A DNA stretch of 64,000 bases from Peltaster fructicola (lineage: Eukaryota > Ascomycota > Dothideomycetes). The notes under the pieces were generated by a model, which was given only the letters and a program-made list of their open reading frames with translations, ran no database searches and was not told where the DNA came from. Where the stretch lies: the NCBI GenBank assembly GCA_001592805.2, contig CP051143.1, positions 1,116,001-1,180,000 of the forward strand, read 5' to 3'. The first letter of the stretch is position 1; every line of letters starts with the position of its first letter. Made by a program: the position numbers and the translations under genes. Positions 11,401-22,072 of the stretch are shown here, piece after piece.

Positions 11401-12176
11401 TGACATTCGTAGCTAGAGCTATATGCACCGAGCAGTTGGCAAGAAGAACATTGCAGATCTGGCCATAGGACACTGGATCTCCGCTAGATCGATAGAAGTC
11501 TATAATGATATCCTTGCTACAACGACAAGGACTGGTTGTTTCGTGTTCGCGTCGAAATCTGCTCTAGCTGGTGTACGCAAACGTTTTACCAAAGTCGTGA
11601 GAGACCTCCTGGGCCGTCCCATCTAAGGCAGTTCGAGCAAGTACACTGTCATCCCTAGTATAACGATGAGCGTCGTCGGTGAATCTCTTCTAGCGCCACA
11701 ACGAAAGTCTCATTGTGTCAAGCAATCTTTGCAAGCTCTACAAGCGATGGTCGGGCGGATCCCTGGAGTTGTAGCGAGAATATCGTCACAGAAACCTATC
11801 GTGACGATGGAGACGAACTGCAAGAAGCAGTGCAGCGCATTGATCAGGCTGTAGCGCAATCAATTCCGCACACGGCAGAGTTTATCTCCTCAGGCAGCCA
11901 GAGACACTCATCTTGATCTTGCATGCATAATCCTTGTTCTCCAGCCTGTACATTTTCCCGTTCGAGCCAATATATTGACGTAGTTGGGTGATCGCATCTG
12001 CGAGCATCTCGCGGCTTAAGTTTTGCGTTCCATCTCTTACTCGTCATTCTTACTCGATCATGTCACGACGCGTCCTTCACTCGTACTTGAGTCTTACGAG
12101 ACACCACAGTAGTGCTAAACCACGCAGATTGTGTCAGTGAGCTGGGAGCAAGTTGCGGCCAGCTCAAACACGTGCC
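11401..12176. other. Intergenic stretch with one diverged repeat copy
   Basis: About 780 bp between the sacsin-type gene and the RGS-LOV gene. It carries a diverged copy of the short dispersed repeat near 11500-11537, and otherwise no frame with a family signature. Confidence 0.5.
11500..11540 (+). repeat. Short dispersed repeat, copy A (diverged)
   Basis: Reads ATAATGATATCCTTGCTACAACGACAAGGACTG (key part), matching copies near 14300 and 14710. Compared with them it carries several C-to-T changes (ACGACATCCTCGC becomes ATGATATCCTTGC), as expected of an older or C-deaminated copy. No terminal inverted repeats or target duplication could be seen by eye. Confidence 0.4.
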
Positions 12177-14227
12177 ATGGCTGAAGTATCAGTTCGCGCA
12201 GATCAGCCTACGAAGACAAGAGGACGACGCTTCATGCTGTTGACCAGGAATAAACGCAACGAGAGCCCTCCACCTCCTGTTCCTCACTACTCGCCGGTCA
12301 GTCCTATTGAAGACGACGGACCCAGCATACAACGCTCTGCAGAGAACATCTGGCCGGGTCAACGGAGTCCAGCATTGACACCTGCGCGTGAGCCAGGGCC
12401 AACCACTTCTGCGCGAACGACAGAGAGCCCTGAGCCTAGGAGCATATTTGATGATTACGATCAACAGCGTGTGGCCACCGAGGCTACGACAACATTCGGC
12501 ACAGAAGAGCCTTCGTATGATCTCAAACCACCACCTCCTGGAGTGTCACAGTCAAATATAGAGCTGCTTTCGGGACGCCTCTTCTCCATCGACCACCTCA
12601 ATATCATCCTACGAGACAGCGTCACCGCCGCACGGTTCACACGATTCTTGAAAACATATCGTCCTGATCACAGCCAAGCATTGAAGCAGTATGCAGAGTC
12701 TAGGAAGGCTGTCCTGGCTATAGAGTATGCCAATGCTGTAGCTGGTCACCTGTATGCAGACTCGGATCAAGGTCCATCTGCTGCGGCGAGTTTGGATCGT
12801 GGATTTCAAGCACAGATGACTCAGCATGTCAGCAGCCTGGTCGAAGAAGCGCTGCCTGCGTACATTACACACCGCTTGACCCACATAGTGACGGATACGC
12901 TGGTGAAGGAGATCACTCAGAACGGAGCGCCAATACTGCGAGAGCTCATCCCAAACCTGGCTGAGGTGTACTGCGTCACAGACCCTGCATTACCAGACAA
13001 TCCCATCGTCTACGCTTCGCAAGGTAGGTCAGAAGTAGGTGCGACGAACGAGAGAGCTGATGGCTGCAGAATTCTACAATGTCTCCCAGTATGGTCGAGA
13101 ATATGTCATTGGGCGAAACTGCAGGTTCTTACAAGGACCAAAGACGTCGCACGCGACCATTCAACGACTGATCGATGCTCTTAGAAGTGGTCAAGAGGTC
13201 TGCGAGACAGTCCTGAACTATCGACGAGACGGCACTCCGTTCATGAATCTGCTACTCATAGCGCCGCTGTATGACAACAAAGGACAGGTGAGATACTTCC
13301 TCGGATGTCAAGTAGACGTCTCGTCGCTGATCGAGGGCGGTCGTGGATTGGAATCCTTCGAGCAGCTACTTGCGCAGGACCGACATGAAGGTCGATTTGC
13401 TGGTGCGCTGCAAAAGGACCCACGGTATGCTTTGACGCAGTTTGGCCAGATGCTCAGCACAGATGAGATCTCCTTGATGAAAACAACGACGGCGAACGTC
13501 AATGACAGCTCGTCTAGGCTAGGAGACACTAAGACACGGGAGCCACGCAGGATCATCGGCATGGATGAAGTTGAAGCTGATCGACCACTCTGGCCACACC
13601 ACAGCTTTGGTCCCTCTGGCCGTCTTCCTGGTGTCTATCAGAATGTGAGTCAACCTTCTGACGACCCCGACCACGCTGACATACCTTTAGTACCTGCTCG
13701 TGCGTCCGTATCCGTCATTGAGAATCACCTTCACCTCACCAGCACTCCGCATTCCGGGTCTGGTGCAAGCGAAACTCTTAGAACGTATAGGAGGGCCGCA
13801 GCATGTCAGGGATGCTCTACTGGACGCTTTTGCGCATGGCACCGGTGTTACGGCGAAGATCCAATGGCTGACAGGATCGGTAGGCGCAATAGGACAATCT
13901 ACACAACAGCTTGAAAGCAGACCACGATGGATACACTGTACACCGCTACTTGGTAGCGATGAGCAGGTCGGAGTATGGATGGTTGTCATGGTGGAGCAGG
14001 AGGAAATCTCAGGCTCACTACGACGTCCGATGCCAGGTAACAACACAGACGGACACTTGCAGCTCGGTCCGGTACACTCCTCGGTGAGAAGCAACGGCAC
14101 GGCAAGCACTCGTGCCACTAGAGGGAACCTTTACGCCGACTATCTATCAGATGGACGCAGACGAGATGATAGTGTCCATCCGGGTGGATCTTTGAGCGAC
14201 AGTCAGATTCACATCTTCGAGCAATGA
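12177..14227 (+). CDS. RGS-LOV blue-light photoreceptor (BcLOV4-like)
   Basis: Three exons: 12177-13023, 13070-13644 and 13691-14227. Both introns have good donors (GTAGGT, GTGAGT), GCTGA(T/C) branch sites and in-frame joins; the product is 652 aa. Order: basic/proline-rich N-terminus; divergent RGS-like helical domain (~130-240, LFSIDHLNIILRDS); LOV domain (~260-375) with the photoactive Cys in GRNCRFLQGP at residue 300; and a C-terminal PAS-like domain (YLLVRPYPSLRITFTSPALR). The LOV domain keeps the flavin contacts: Asn and Gln of the GRNCRFLQ motif, the Asn pair in LNYRRDG and FMNLL, and Gln in FLGCQVDV. In Botrytis BcLOV4, light drives such proteins to acidic membrane lipids. Control of G-protein signalling is inferred. 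Confidence 0.85.
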
Positions 14228-14284
14228 TCCCACTTCGCACTCCGTCCACCTTTCATGGGCTGTCAGAGTGTCGTATATTCCTAG

Positions 14285-14335
14285 GATAGCGACATGGGAT
14301 CATAACGACATCCTCGCCTCGCCGACAGGGAATAA
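14285..14335 (+). repeat. Short dispersed repeat, copy B
   Basis: Contains TAGCGACATGGGATCATAAC followed by GACATCCTCGCCTCGCCGACAGGGAAT. Aligns with copy C over about 50 bp with roughly four of five bases shared by eye, and with copy A over a shorter core. Confidence 0.45.
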
Positions 14336-14693
14336 CAGGCAGATGCGGAGAATCGCTGTGCCTCTGCGGAGAAATACAATAAATCTCCGATGTAGCGATA
14401 GGTATATGCAACGGCATCCTTTGCAGAGAGCAACAAGGAACCCCATCGACAGATGCGACGAGTCTTTGACCTTTGAACAGATTCAACGACACGGAACTTC
14501 CTTTTACATCAGGCACCACTGCACACAGTCTTCGTGGGCGAGGCGTAGGTCCACAGAAGAAGCTCGCGGACCGAAGCAAGGTATGACTGGATTGCAATCC
14601 TGGCGGGATGCAGCGTGGAAGCCACATGTTCATGCGTGCAAGCGAACCAGCCTGTTCTGACGCAATGCTGTCGCGTACAGTAGATCTTCAGCG

Positions 14694-14742
14694 TAGCGAC
14701 AGGGCTTTATAACGACAACCTCGCTACAACGACAGGAATGAC
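14694..14742 (+). repeat. Short dispersed repeat, copy C
   Basis: Contains TAGCGACAGGGCTTTATAAC followed by GACAACCTCGCTACAACGACAGGAATGACTG. The unit is itself built from repeated (T/C)AACGACA or GCGACA blocks about 16-18 bp apart. Confidence 0.45.
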
Positions 14743-15969
14743 TGAAGCCTGTGAAGACTTTCTGATGTATCGAGGTCTCAGATACCAGCGATATGAAGCC
14801 TCTTTACACGACCTATTGCCATATCAGGGATCTTCTGTGTGCGCGCTTGGTGCAGCTGGCCACTGGCGCCGAAAAGAACACGCGGTCAGGAGCAAGGAAA
14901 AGCTGACAACGTATATCCGCGGTGAGCACCACTGCAGCGATCGCAACGAACGTGTAAGCAGCTTCTCATATCCCTTGAATACCGCATGTCTTTCGTCTCA
15001 CTTGACATGATGAGCTGCGACTTCACTCATTTTCAGCCGATCGCGTGCAGACGCACGTCTGGCTGGTGATCCATTGGTTCCGCCAACCTTTTGTCCGACG
15101 GGATCGCGCATGCATAGGGCCAAAGTACTTGCTGCAGCAGCAGCAGCATGCGCTCACATGAGCATCCATGCAACCAATTAGGTCTGCTGTACAAGACAAG
15201 GCTGTTCAGAGGAGCGATCGCTGACCGCTCTGTGGTAATCTGACATGTCGTCGTAGGTGGCAACCGAATGTATCGGCGTGCACAGGAGAGTAGAGGTGTC
15301 GACTACCAGCATGCCGGTGCTGCATAGCATCTGCTGCACATAACCGAAGACAGGCTGAAGGTTGGCTGGATAAGAGTTCACCACGTTTTCGCTTGCAGAT
15401 TTGGCTGCATCGCCTATTCTCGCTTGGCTAGGCGACGTCAACGGCCGCCGGGCTCGTGGGGGCTTGTTATAGAATCATGAATCCAACCCAAGACCAGTCT
15501 TTCATCCTCCCTTCACCCACTTTCCGAGCCCTGATACGCGCCGAAAGACCTTCTGCTGACCTCAGACACCTCTGCTTGAATTGTTCCGTTGACAGACGTC
15601 CTTCGTCCAATCACCCGTTCCTTAGTATAGGGTCATTTCGTCACATCCCGGAGGAAAGCAAGCAATCATCGTCTCTCCTTCGGCTCGTCACTTACCACCA
15701 CCCTTGTTCTGAACGAACAGAAAACGGGCACCATTAGCTTCCTTCTCGCTTATGCCACGACACCGCGACCTGTTCCCTTGCGCAGGCAGCACAATCCTCC
15801 TCCTCTAGCGGCCTTTTAGTCAAAGAGAGTTCCCAGCTGGCCTGCACTTCTGGCTTTGTGGAGTCCCGCAGGTTGTGATTCAGCAGGAAGCAGCAAGTGG
15901 CGTAGGGCATAGGAAGAGCGCGCGCGCAACGAGAGCGCTTTCTTTTGGTCATCACAGTCTCTTTGGACG

Positions 15970-17088
15970 ATGGAGGAGCGGGATACCAAGCCTACGCCAC
16001 CACAAGCGACGAGCTATTCAACCAGTATACCAGGTCCCAGTCCTGCGCGCATGGCAGCTCTACCTCAAGCACAACAGGCGCATGGCGCGTCACCTCTGCA
16101 GTCGCAGCAACAACATCAGGCGCAACATTACTATCCTCAGCCGAACGGACACCATGCACCGACGCAAACACCACTCGCGACACAGCATGAGTATCGCATG
16201 CCATCGAACGCTCTGCCATCAGTCTCACTCCCTCCCATACAGCACTTTGAACCCACGCAGAACACGATTCCTCCACAGCAACACTATCAGCATATGCCCA
16301 CTGGCGATGCGCCGCACCAGATGACACAGCCGCATGTCGCATATCAGTATCAGAATGGAACTATGCCTATGATTCCACCTACTGGCCAAATCATGTATGC
16401 ACCACGTGATGGCTACACAGACAGACGATATACGCCTCCTCCACTACATCCATATCAAACGCATATCCTACCCCATAATCCTATGGATCCACGTCAAATG
16501 TCAGGCGGACGACACAAGAAAGAGATCAAGAGGAGAACAAAGACAGGATGGTGAGTGCTTCTGATTATTGAAAGAGTTGGGCATATGCAAGAGCAGTGTC
16601 GCGAACAAAGGTACCTCAATTCGATGACATACTAACACGTTCACAGCCTCACATGTCGAAAACGCAGGATAAAGGTGAGTTTTGGTCTTGAGGCAGTGCA
16701 CTACGCAATACTGACGAGGCCATAGTGCGACGAACGACAACCTGGCTGCCGAAATTGTGAGAAGAGCAAGAGAGAATGTCTAGGCTACGACCCGATCTTC
16801 AAGCAACAATCAGGACCTGCTCCAATACAGCCAGCTCCGATGATATCAAACCCCAAGACTGAGAACGGTATGACGCTTGTGTACGCGCAGCCGTCGTTTC
16901 AAGGCGAACAAGACTTGTACACTGTTGGAGCGCCCACTCAAGCAGTACCAGAGAACTCGCGATATCCCAGCCATCAATACAGTCATGTTGCGATAGACAC
17001 TAGAGCAGGCCAACCAACAGCGACACAGCACTATCATCCGCCATTCGATCCTCCGCATAAGATTGAGCCACAACAACCCAAAGCATAG
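15970..17088 (+). CDS. Zn2Cys6 binuclear-cluster transcription factor, short form
   Basis: Three exons (15970-16550, 16647-16674, 16726-17088) give 323 aa. The middle exon is only 28 nt and encodes CLTCRKRRIK. Both joins restore the cluster CX2CX6CX6CX2CX6C, starting at residue 194 (CLTCRKRRIKCDERQPGCRN then CEKSKREC). The cluster is followed by LGYDPIFKQQSGP, typical of one subgroup of fungal C6 regulators. About 190 residues rich in Gln/Pro/His precede the cluster. Most C6 factors carry a large middle homology region; none is visible after the stop at 17088. Either this is a genuinely short regulator or the downstream part is lost. Targets unknown. Confidence 0.82.
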
Positions 17089-17657
17089 CATAGCTATCAT
17101 GGTACGACCAAACGTTCGCCAAAGAATCGATTGCATCATGCACGTCCGCACTTCAGTCGGGTGTGACAGAATCTAGATCTAGATCCCAACTTCATATCCT
17201 GAATATGGCTCATAGGAGGCCAGCTGAGGAGTCTGGCGCCATAGGACCCTGCGACCTCTGCTTGCCTGGATCAGGAGTCTTAACATCTGCTTCAACCAAT
17301 CCCTGGTACAACCGTGGCCTGTCAGTGTGCCGGGCGCATCGCTGTGATCAGGAGCAGTTTGGGAAGCCTGGATGCAATGGTCGAACTCGTCTTCGCCTCA
17401 TTTGTCAAGCAGGGACGCACGTTCATACTACTCTGGACTGTAGCAGCGTCCATATACGGCTATCTTGGCCAATACCCGGACAGACCACTGCACTGCATTG
17501 TGCACATACACAGTCATATATACCCGACTCCTGGCTGTGAATACAACATCAATCAGTCCTTCGTTTTCTCAAGAGAGCGCTCATCATCGATGCACTGTTT
17601 GAACATACAATGTATAGCAGAGTACAATCTACGCTTTATCGACCAAACGATGCATTG
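17089..17657. other. Convergent intergenic region
   Basis: 569 bp between two stop codons facing each other. An open frame around 17314-17706 (+) reads MVELVFASFVKQGRTFILLW but lacks family resemblance and runs into the dehydrogenase gene, so I do not call it. It probably holds 3' UTRs. Confidence 0.45.
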
Positions 17658-18760
17658 TTACAAATCAGCTTGCTCCGGCACTGGGCTTTTCAGTTTACCC
17701 TTCTGAAGTGCCGATCGAACGTTGTCGATACACCACTCCTCCATAGCTGTCTGTGTCTCCACTGTCCATGTGCCCATGTGCGGTACCAACATGACCTTTG
17801 GGTTGTCGATCAAGCCCGGATGTATCTTTGGCTCCTCCTCGTACACATCAAGCCCGACAGACGCAACCTGACCACTCTCTAATGCTTTGACCAGTGCATC
17901 TTCGTCCATGACTGCTCCTCGTGCTGTGTTGACGATGACGACAGTCTTCTTCATCTTGGCGAACTCGTTCGTAGAGATGATGTGTCGAGTGTTTTTCTTA
18001 GGCAGTGTTAGTGTACGTACTCAACATTCGAAGACTCGCTCACATTTAATGGAAGGTTCAAGCTGAGCACATCAGATCGAGCCAACAGCTCGTCGAATGA
18101 CACATACTCGGCTCCTCCAGCAAGCTCCTCGCTCAACGGCTTTCGATTGTGATAGATGGCCTTCATACCGAAAGCATGACACTTCCTCATCATACTCCTG
18201 CCAATGCCGCCCATACCAAGCACACCGAACACCTTGCCCTGAGGGTCGTGACCCAGAGGCGGTGGAGGGCTTCCTCGCCACTTGCCCTGGCGTAGAGCAG
18301 ATATGCCGAGATTGTATCCTCGCAGTGCACCTAGCATGAGGAAGATGCCAGTATCGGCCGTCGCCTCATCTACCGCCGTTGGCACGTTCGACACTCTGAT
18401 GGGCGGATCTCTTGCTGAGCAGGCATGCACATCGATCTGGTCGTAGCCGGCGCCATTATGTGCACAGAAGACTAGGGACTTTGGCAGTGCATTGACAAGC
18501 TCTTCATCCCAGCGGCCTGTGATGCCAATTGAGTCGAACGTTCGATATACCGCTACCACACCGTCAAGTTTACCGGCTTGGCACTCCTTGATGAAGTCTG
18601 CACGATTCTTTGACTCGGGCGTGACAAGCTCGGCCAGCTCTGAGAGTGATTCGAAGGACTTCTTCGCTGGTGGGCTGGTGACATCAGCGGTTCGCTCGGT
18701 CACGGTATGGACAACTTACTGATCAATGGATCCCAGTCGCAGTACTTTTGGCTTGCCCAT
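17658..18760 (-). CDS. D-isomer-specific 2-hydroxyacid dehydrogenase (glyoxylate/hydroxypyruvate reductase type)
   Basis: NAD(P)-dependent reductase of 2-keto acids such as glyoxylate or hydroxypyruvate. Exons 18720-18760, 18044-18674 and 17658-17996 give 336 aa. The first exon encodes only MGKPKVLRLGSID; introns have GTAAGT and GTGAGC donors with GCTGAT and CACTAAC branch sites. Rossmann motif GVLGMGGIGRS lies near residue 170. The catalytic set is present: Arg in VNTARGAVMDE, Glu in VGLDVYEEEP and His in VPHMGTWT. GSPPPPLGHDPQGK is also typical of the fungal family. Predicted cytosolic or mitochondrial; no clear targeting signal. Substrate cannot be fixed from sequence. Confidence 0.92.
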
Positions 18761-19579
18761 GGTGACAGAAGTGCGAGAGAAATGTCTAGCTTGCTCGTGC
18801 TTGAGGATTGTCCTGAGTCTTGTATCTGTAGTCGCGAGTGTACTCGGTCGGCTATTGCGGGAGAGAGGTAGGCTTCTTAACGTTGTGATGACCGTACCAA
18901 CGAGAGATCGAAATAGCAAGGGAAGAGAACTTCTTATATTGTGACTCGAAGGTCCGATGAGCATCCTGGTATGCCGATGAGCTACAGGATGTCCTGCGTT
19001 CAGGCAGTAGAGCTCTTGAGCTCTGCAATGACATATGCCGAGAGTCTGGATGCAGCAGATTTCAAAGGCCGACGGGCACCGCAACCCCTTCCAGCTTCTC
19101 ATCCATGTTGTGTGCCAAGGACTACTGATCCCTATGCTGTCAGTGTTGTCCAGCAGTCAGATCACATCCATGGCAGGTGGGTGCTGTCCTACAAGCGTCC
19201 GATATATCGCATAGCAGCTAGCTATTCGTTGCAGGCAAGTCCTCGATGCACAGTCAACTATCATCGCCATTGCTTCCAATCTACTCCTTCTATCCTCGTC
19301 AATGTCAATCAGCACTCCACGCTCTCCGACTGTCTGATGCCATCCCCATGATTGATACAGTTTGTCGCTCCTTCCTGACACGCTGACAGTGAGGTGAGGT
19401 TCCTCGAAGGGACCCACAGAAGGCTGGAAACTTCACTTCACAGTCACACGCAGCAAATATCACTTCGCTTCCACATATCAATCGACGTCGGTGTGGTCAA
19501 GTGCTCAAGCAAAGACTCCACAGGCGGCTGGGAGCTCACCTTGCAGTCACATGCAGTGTTGCATCTTCACCTAGGAGAG
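18761..19579. promoter_or_regulatory. Divergent promoter region (dehydrogenase / SWIM protein)
   Basis: 819 bp between two divergent start codons. An in-frame extension upstream of 19580 is open to 19394 but looks like non-coding leader. No gene is seen. Confidence 0.45.
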
Positions 19580-20461
19580 ATGGCAGCTTCATCAAGCACC
19601 TCAGAACATCCTGCTTCTTCTTCTCATCGATCTTCCTATCGTCAATTCGTTTCGTCAATCGTCAGAGAGCTCGCGCAGGCGCTGGCTGCTTCAGAACAAT
19701 CTCTCAATCCACTTACAACCTCTGACCGCAGTGTCAAACATATCCTGCTCACACTACATACACTCTTCCCAGACGAGCTACTACCAGCGCTCGACATACT
19801 CGATCGACGGCTAGTCCTTCGCTACAACATCAAATCACCAGCTATAAATCAAGATGAAGCGAGCAACACATCTAAAGATCGATCCAAGATGCCCGGATTG
19901 GTACGTGGAGATCATTCAAGCATCACGAGCAGAGACACCTCTCTGGACCAAGGTCAAGAGAGAGACGAGATGGGTCATCTACGCTCAGAAATGGAAGGTA
20001 GAGACTTGGAGGGCCAAGCTGCCAGCTCTTCGCCCGACCCCAACACCACCAGAGACACCAACATACCCATACTGGGTACACTCCCGCGTCGGCAGGTGGC
20101 ATCCCTCTTTGCTGTGAGGTCAGGTCGACAGCAGGGCAACAGCAATAGGTCGTCGAAATGGAAGGATGCAACGGCCGAGTCGGTTGCCCACTACGAGGTC
20201 AGACTCGGTGCGTGGAGCTGCTCGTGTCCTGCATTCTCCTTCTCAGCCTTCCCGGCATCGGCAAGACGACAATCCCAGGCTGCACAGCTCGTTAATTCAG
20301 AGAACATTGGTGGCAGATCACTCGGTGACAGTGTGCCAGTCTGCAAGCACATCCTAGCTTGCCTTCTTGTCGACAAGTGTCAGCAATTCTCACAATTCGT
20401 GGAAGAGATCAATGTTAGTATAGAAGAAATGGTCGGCCTGGCAGCGGGCTATGATGATTGA
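19580..20461 (+). CDS. SWIM zinc-finger protein, Sws1/Shu2-like
   Basis: 293 aa, one exon. The C-terminal half carries a SWIM finger: Cys-x-Cys in WSCSCPAFSFSAFP and Cys-x-His in VPVCKHILACLLVDKC. Before it is a Shu2-like strand (VASLFAVRSGRQQ) and HYEVRLGAW, and after it VEEINVSIEEMVGLAAG, matching the arrangement in fungal Sws1/Shu2 proteins. In yeasts these form the Shu complex with Rad51 paralogs and promote Rad51 filament assembly in homologous recombination. The N-terminal part (SSYRQFVSSIVRELAQAL, LLTLHTLFPDELLPALDIL) is helical. Residues 90-165 are low complexity. ATG 19580 is chosen because it begins the conserved-looking part. Ortholog status is probable rather than proven. Confidence 0.72.
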   Translation: MAASSSTSEHPASSSHRSSYRQFVSSIVRELAQALAASEQSLNPLTTSDRSVKHILLTLHTLFPDELLPALDILDRRLVLRYNIKSPAINQDEASNTSKDRSKMPGLVRGDHSSITSRDTSLDQGQERDEMGHLRSEMEGRDLEGQAASSSPDPNTTRDTNIPILGTLPRRQVASLFAVRSGRQQGNSNRSSKWKDATAESVAHYEVRLGAWSCSCPAFSFSAFPASARRQSQAAQLVNSENIGGRSLGDSVPVCKHILACLLVDKCQQFSQFVEEINVSIEEMVGLAAGYDD

Positions 20462-20555
20462 GCTCGACGCTCACATAACGACTTTATGATTCAAGTGCTC
20501 TTGTAGCTATGCTGTATGATACACAGGACCATGTCCATCATGAAACTCGTCTCAT

Positions 20556-21761
20556 CTATGGCTTCTTCTTGCCCTTCTCATCTTTCTCTGTAGGCTTGGC
20601 TTCCTTGTCTGTCTTCTCCGAAGTACCATTAAGCATTAACTTTTCTTCCTTCTTGATCTCTCGCTCTTTCTTCTCTTCGTCCTTTCGAGCATCCTCATCT
20701 TCTTGCTGTCGCTTGTTCTGTATCTTGTTATCGATCAGGTCGTGGAATGCTGTGATCGCTCGGATGAGACTTGACAAGTAGATGGCCATCAGCTGATCAT
20801 TGGTTTTGACGCTCATAGCTCGTGAAAGCTCGGTGTTCTCAGACGTCCCGCCAGAAAGACCAATGCTTGCGTTCGTCTGCTGGTTCAGTGCGGCAAGATC
20901 CTTTGCTGTGACTTTGGGTGTGCTTAAATTGGGGAGGAGGTTGAAGACGTCTTGCAAGTTGCCCAAAATTGCATGATTGACGGGTAGCTCGCCATCAAGC
21001 ACTTTCTGAAGGTATCTGCCAATGTCCTGCAGTCGTAGGTGGAGTCCTTGCAGCGATTGCAGTTGTGACGTTATTCGTGTGGCCAGTGTACCAGCTGCGA
21101 CATCCCGGATATCTCGCAACAGATGCTCCACACCAATCTCCTCTGCTTCCTCTGCCTCTATCGTTGAAGGAGTGTTCACGAATGTCTTCGACGTCGTTGT
21201 GCCGTCCTGCCCTTGTCAGATCATGTTTCACAAGCCGCGCCACAACTCAAACTTACATCCTTGATCTCCTCCACAGCGAAGTATGCATCTGTTGGCACGC
21301 CGACATCTTTTGGCTGTACGTCGATGATGACGAGCAGAGGGTTGGGTGTGTATCTCTTGAACAGCTCGTTGATCTCCAAGTCGCTCGCTCTTAACTTTGG
21401 ACCCGAGTGGTACCATCCTATGAGCTTCTCTCGCGCGTTGACCTTCTTGAACATGTCATTCATCGACTCGACATAGTTGTGGTCCAGGAACCAGACAGAT
21501 GGGTCCTTCTCATCCTCCTCGAATGGAACTGCTACAAGTCAGTCTGCGTGCCAGGATTTTGGGAGTGCTTCATCTACCCGCGAAACTGTTTGAGACGCGC
21601 ACACTCTTGCCATCGTTCTGACCGAGCAGAACACCCACTACCCTTCGCCGTGTGCCTTTTGCTGAACGCCCGAAGTGATCTGCGACTGATAGAAGGACGA
21701 GCGGTGCAACAGAAACAGTTCGGTTGACGATGCTCAGCGTTTCCGCTGTCGTCGCTGGCAT
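20556..21761 (-). CDS. RPN8: 26S proteasome regulatory subunit Rpn8
   Basis: Non-catalytic MPN subunit of the proteasome lid, partner of the deubiquitinase Rpn11. Exons 21578-21761, 21257-21528 and 20556-21206 give 368 aa. Landmarks: [60 protein letters not shown], and a Lys/Glu-rich tail ending KGKKKP. The JAMM zinc ligands are replaced (GWYHSGP instead of HSHP), as in all Rpn8. The first intron ends in a tandem TAGCAG acceptor; using the second AG gives the canonical SFAVPFEED. Convergent with the SWIM gene, 94 bp between stops. Confidence 0.96.
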
Positions 21762-22072
21762 GGTCTCTGGACGAGCTCGATAGTGCTGTAGTGAGTTCGT
21801 AGGTCTGTTCGAAGAGTCGACGGTCAAGTAGCAAGAGGTCTCGTGATGATGTATGTCTGTGTAGAGCTCAAGCCAAAGTCCGCAGTGATGCAGCGCGCCA
21901 AAATGATGAAACGCGGCTGAATGCCGCCTAAACGAATTGGAAGCACTTCAGGCGGTTCAACCTCATCAGCGACATGTGAAAGTTTATGTTGAATTGTCGA
22001 TCTTACAGCTGATTATATTGGCCCGCGGACACTTCTCAAAATGTTTGATCTCATCCTCTTACACCTACCGAG
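21762..22072. promoter_or_regulatory. Divergent promoter region (RPN8 / HD protein)
   Basis: 311 bp between divergent starts. I looked for the Rpn4-type element GGTGGCAAA and did not see a perfect copy. Nothing else is called. Confidence 0.4.

Larger units (their letters stand above)
14228..15969. other. Long intergenic region with repeats upstream of the Zn2Cys6 gene
   Basis: 1.74 kb without a supportable gene. It holds two copies of the short dispersed repeat (about 14285-14335 and 14694-14742) and a short GCA microsatellite at about 15132-15149. Probably includes a long regulatory region or 5' leader of the regulator gene that starts at 15970. Confidence 0.5.

Noticed and set aside
15132-15149. 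GCA microsatellite
   Set aside because: Too short to be more than a simple sequence run; no coding frame uses it.
17314-17706. 130-codon plus frame after the Zn2Cys6 gene
   Set aside because: Overlaps the end of the dehydrogenase gene, and has no similarity to the regulatory domain of C6 factors.
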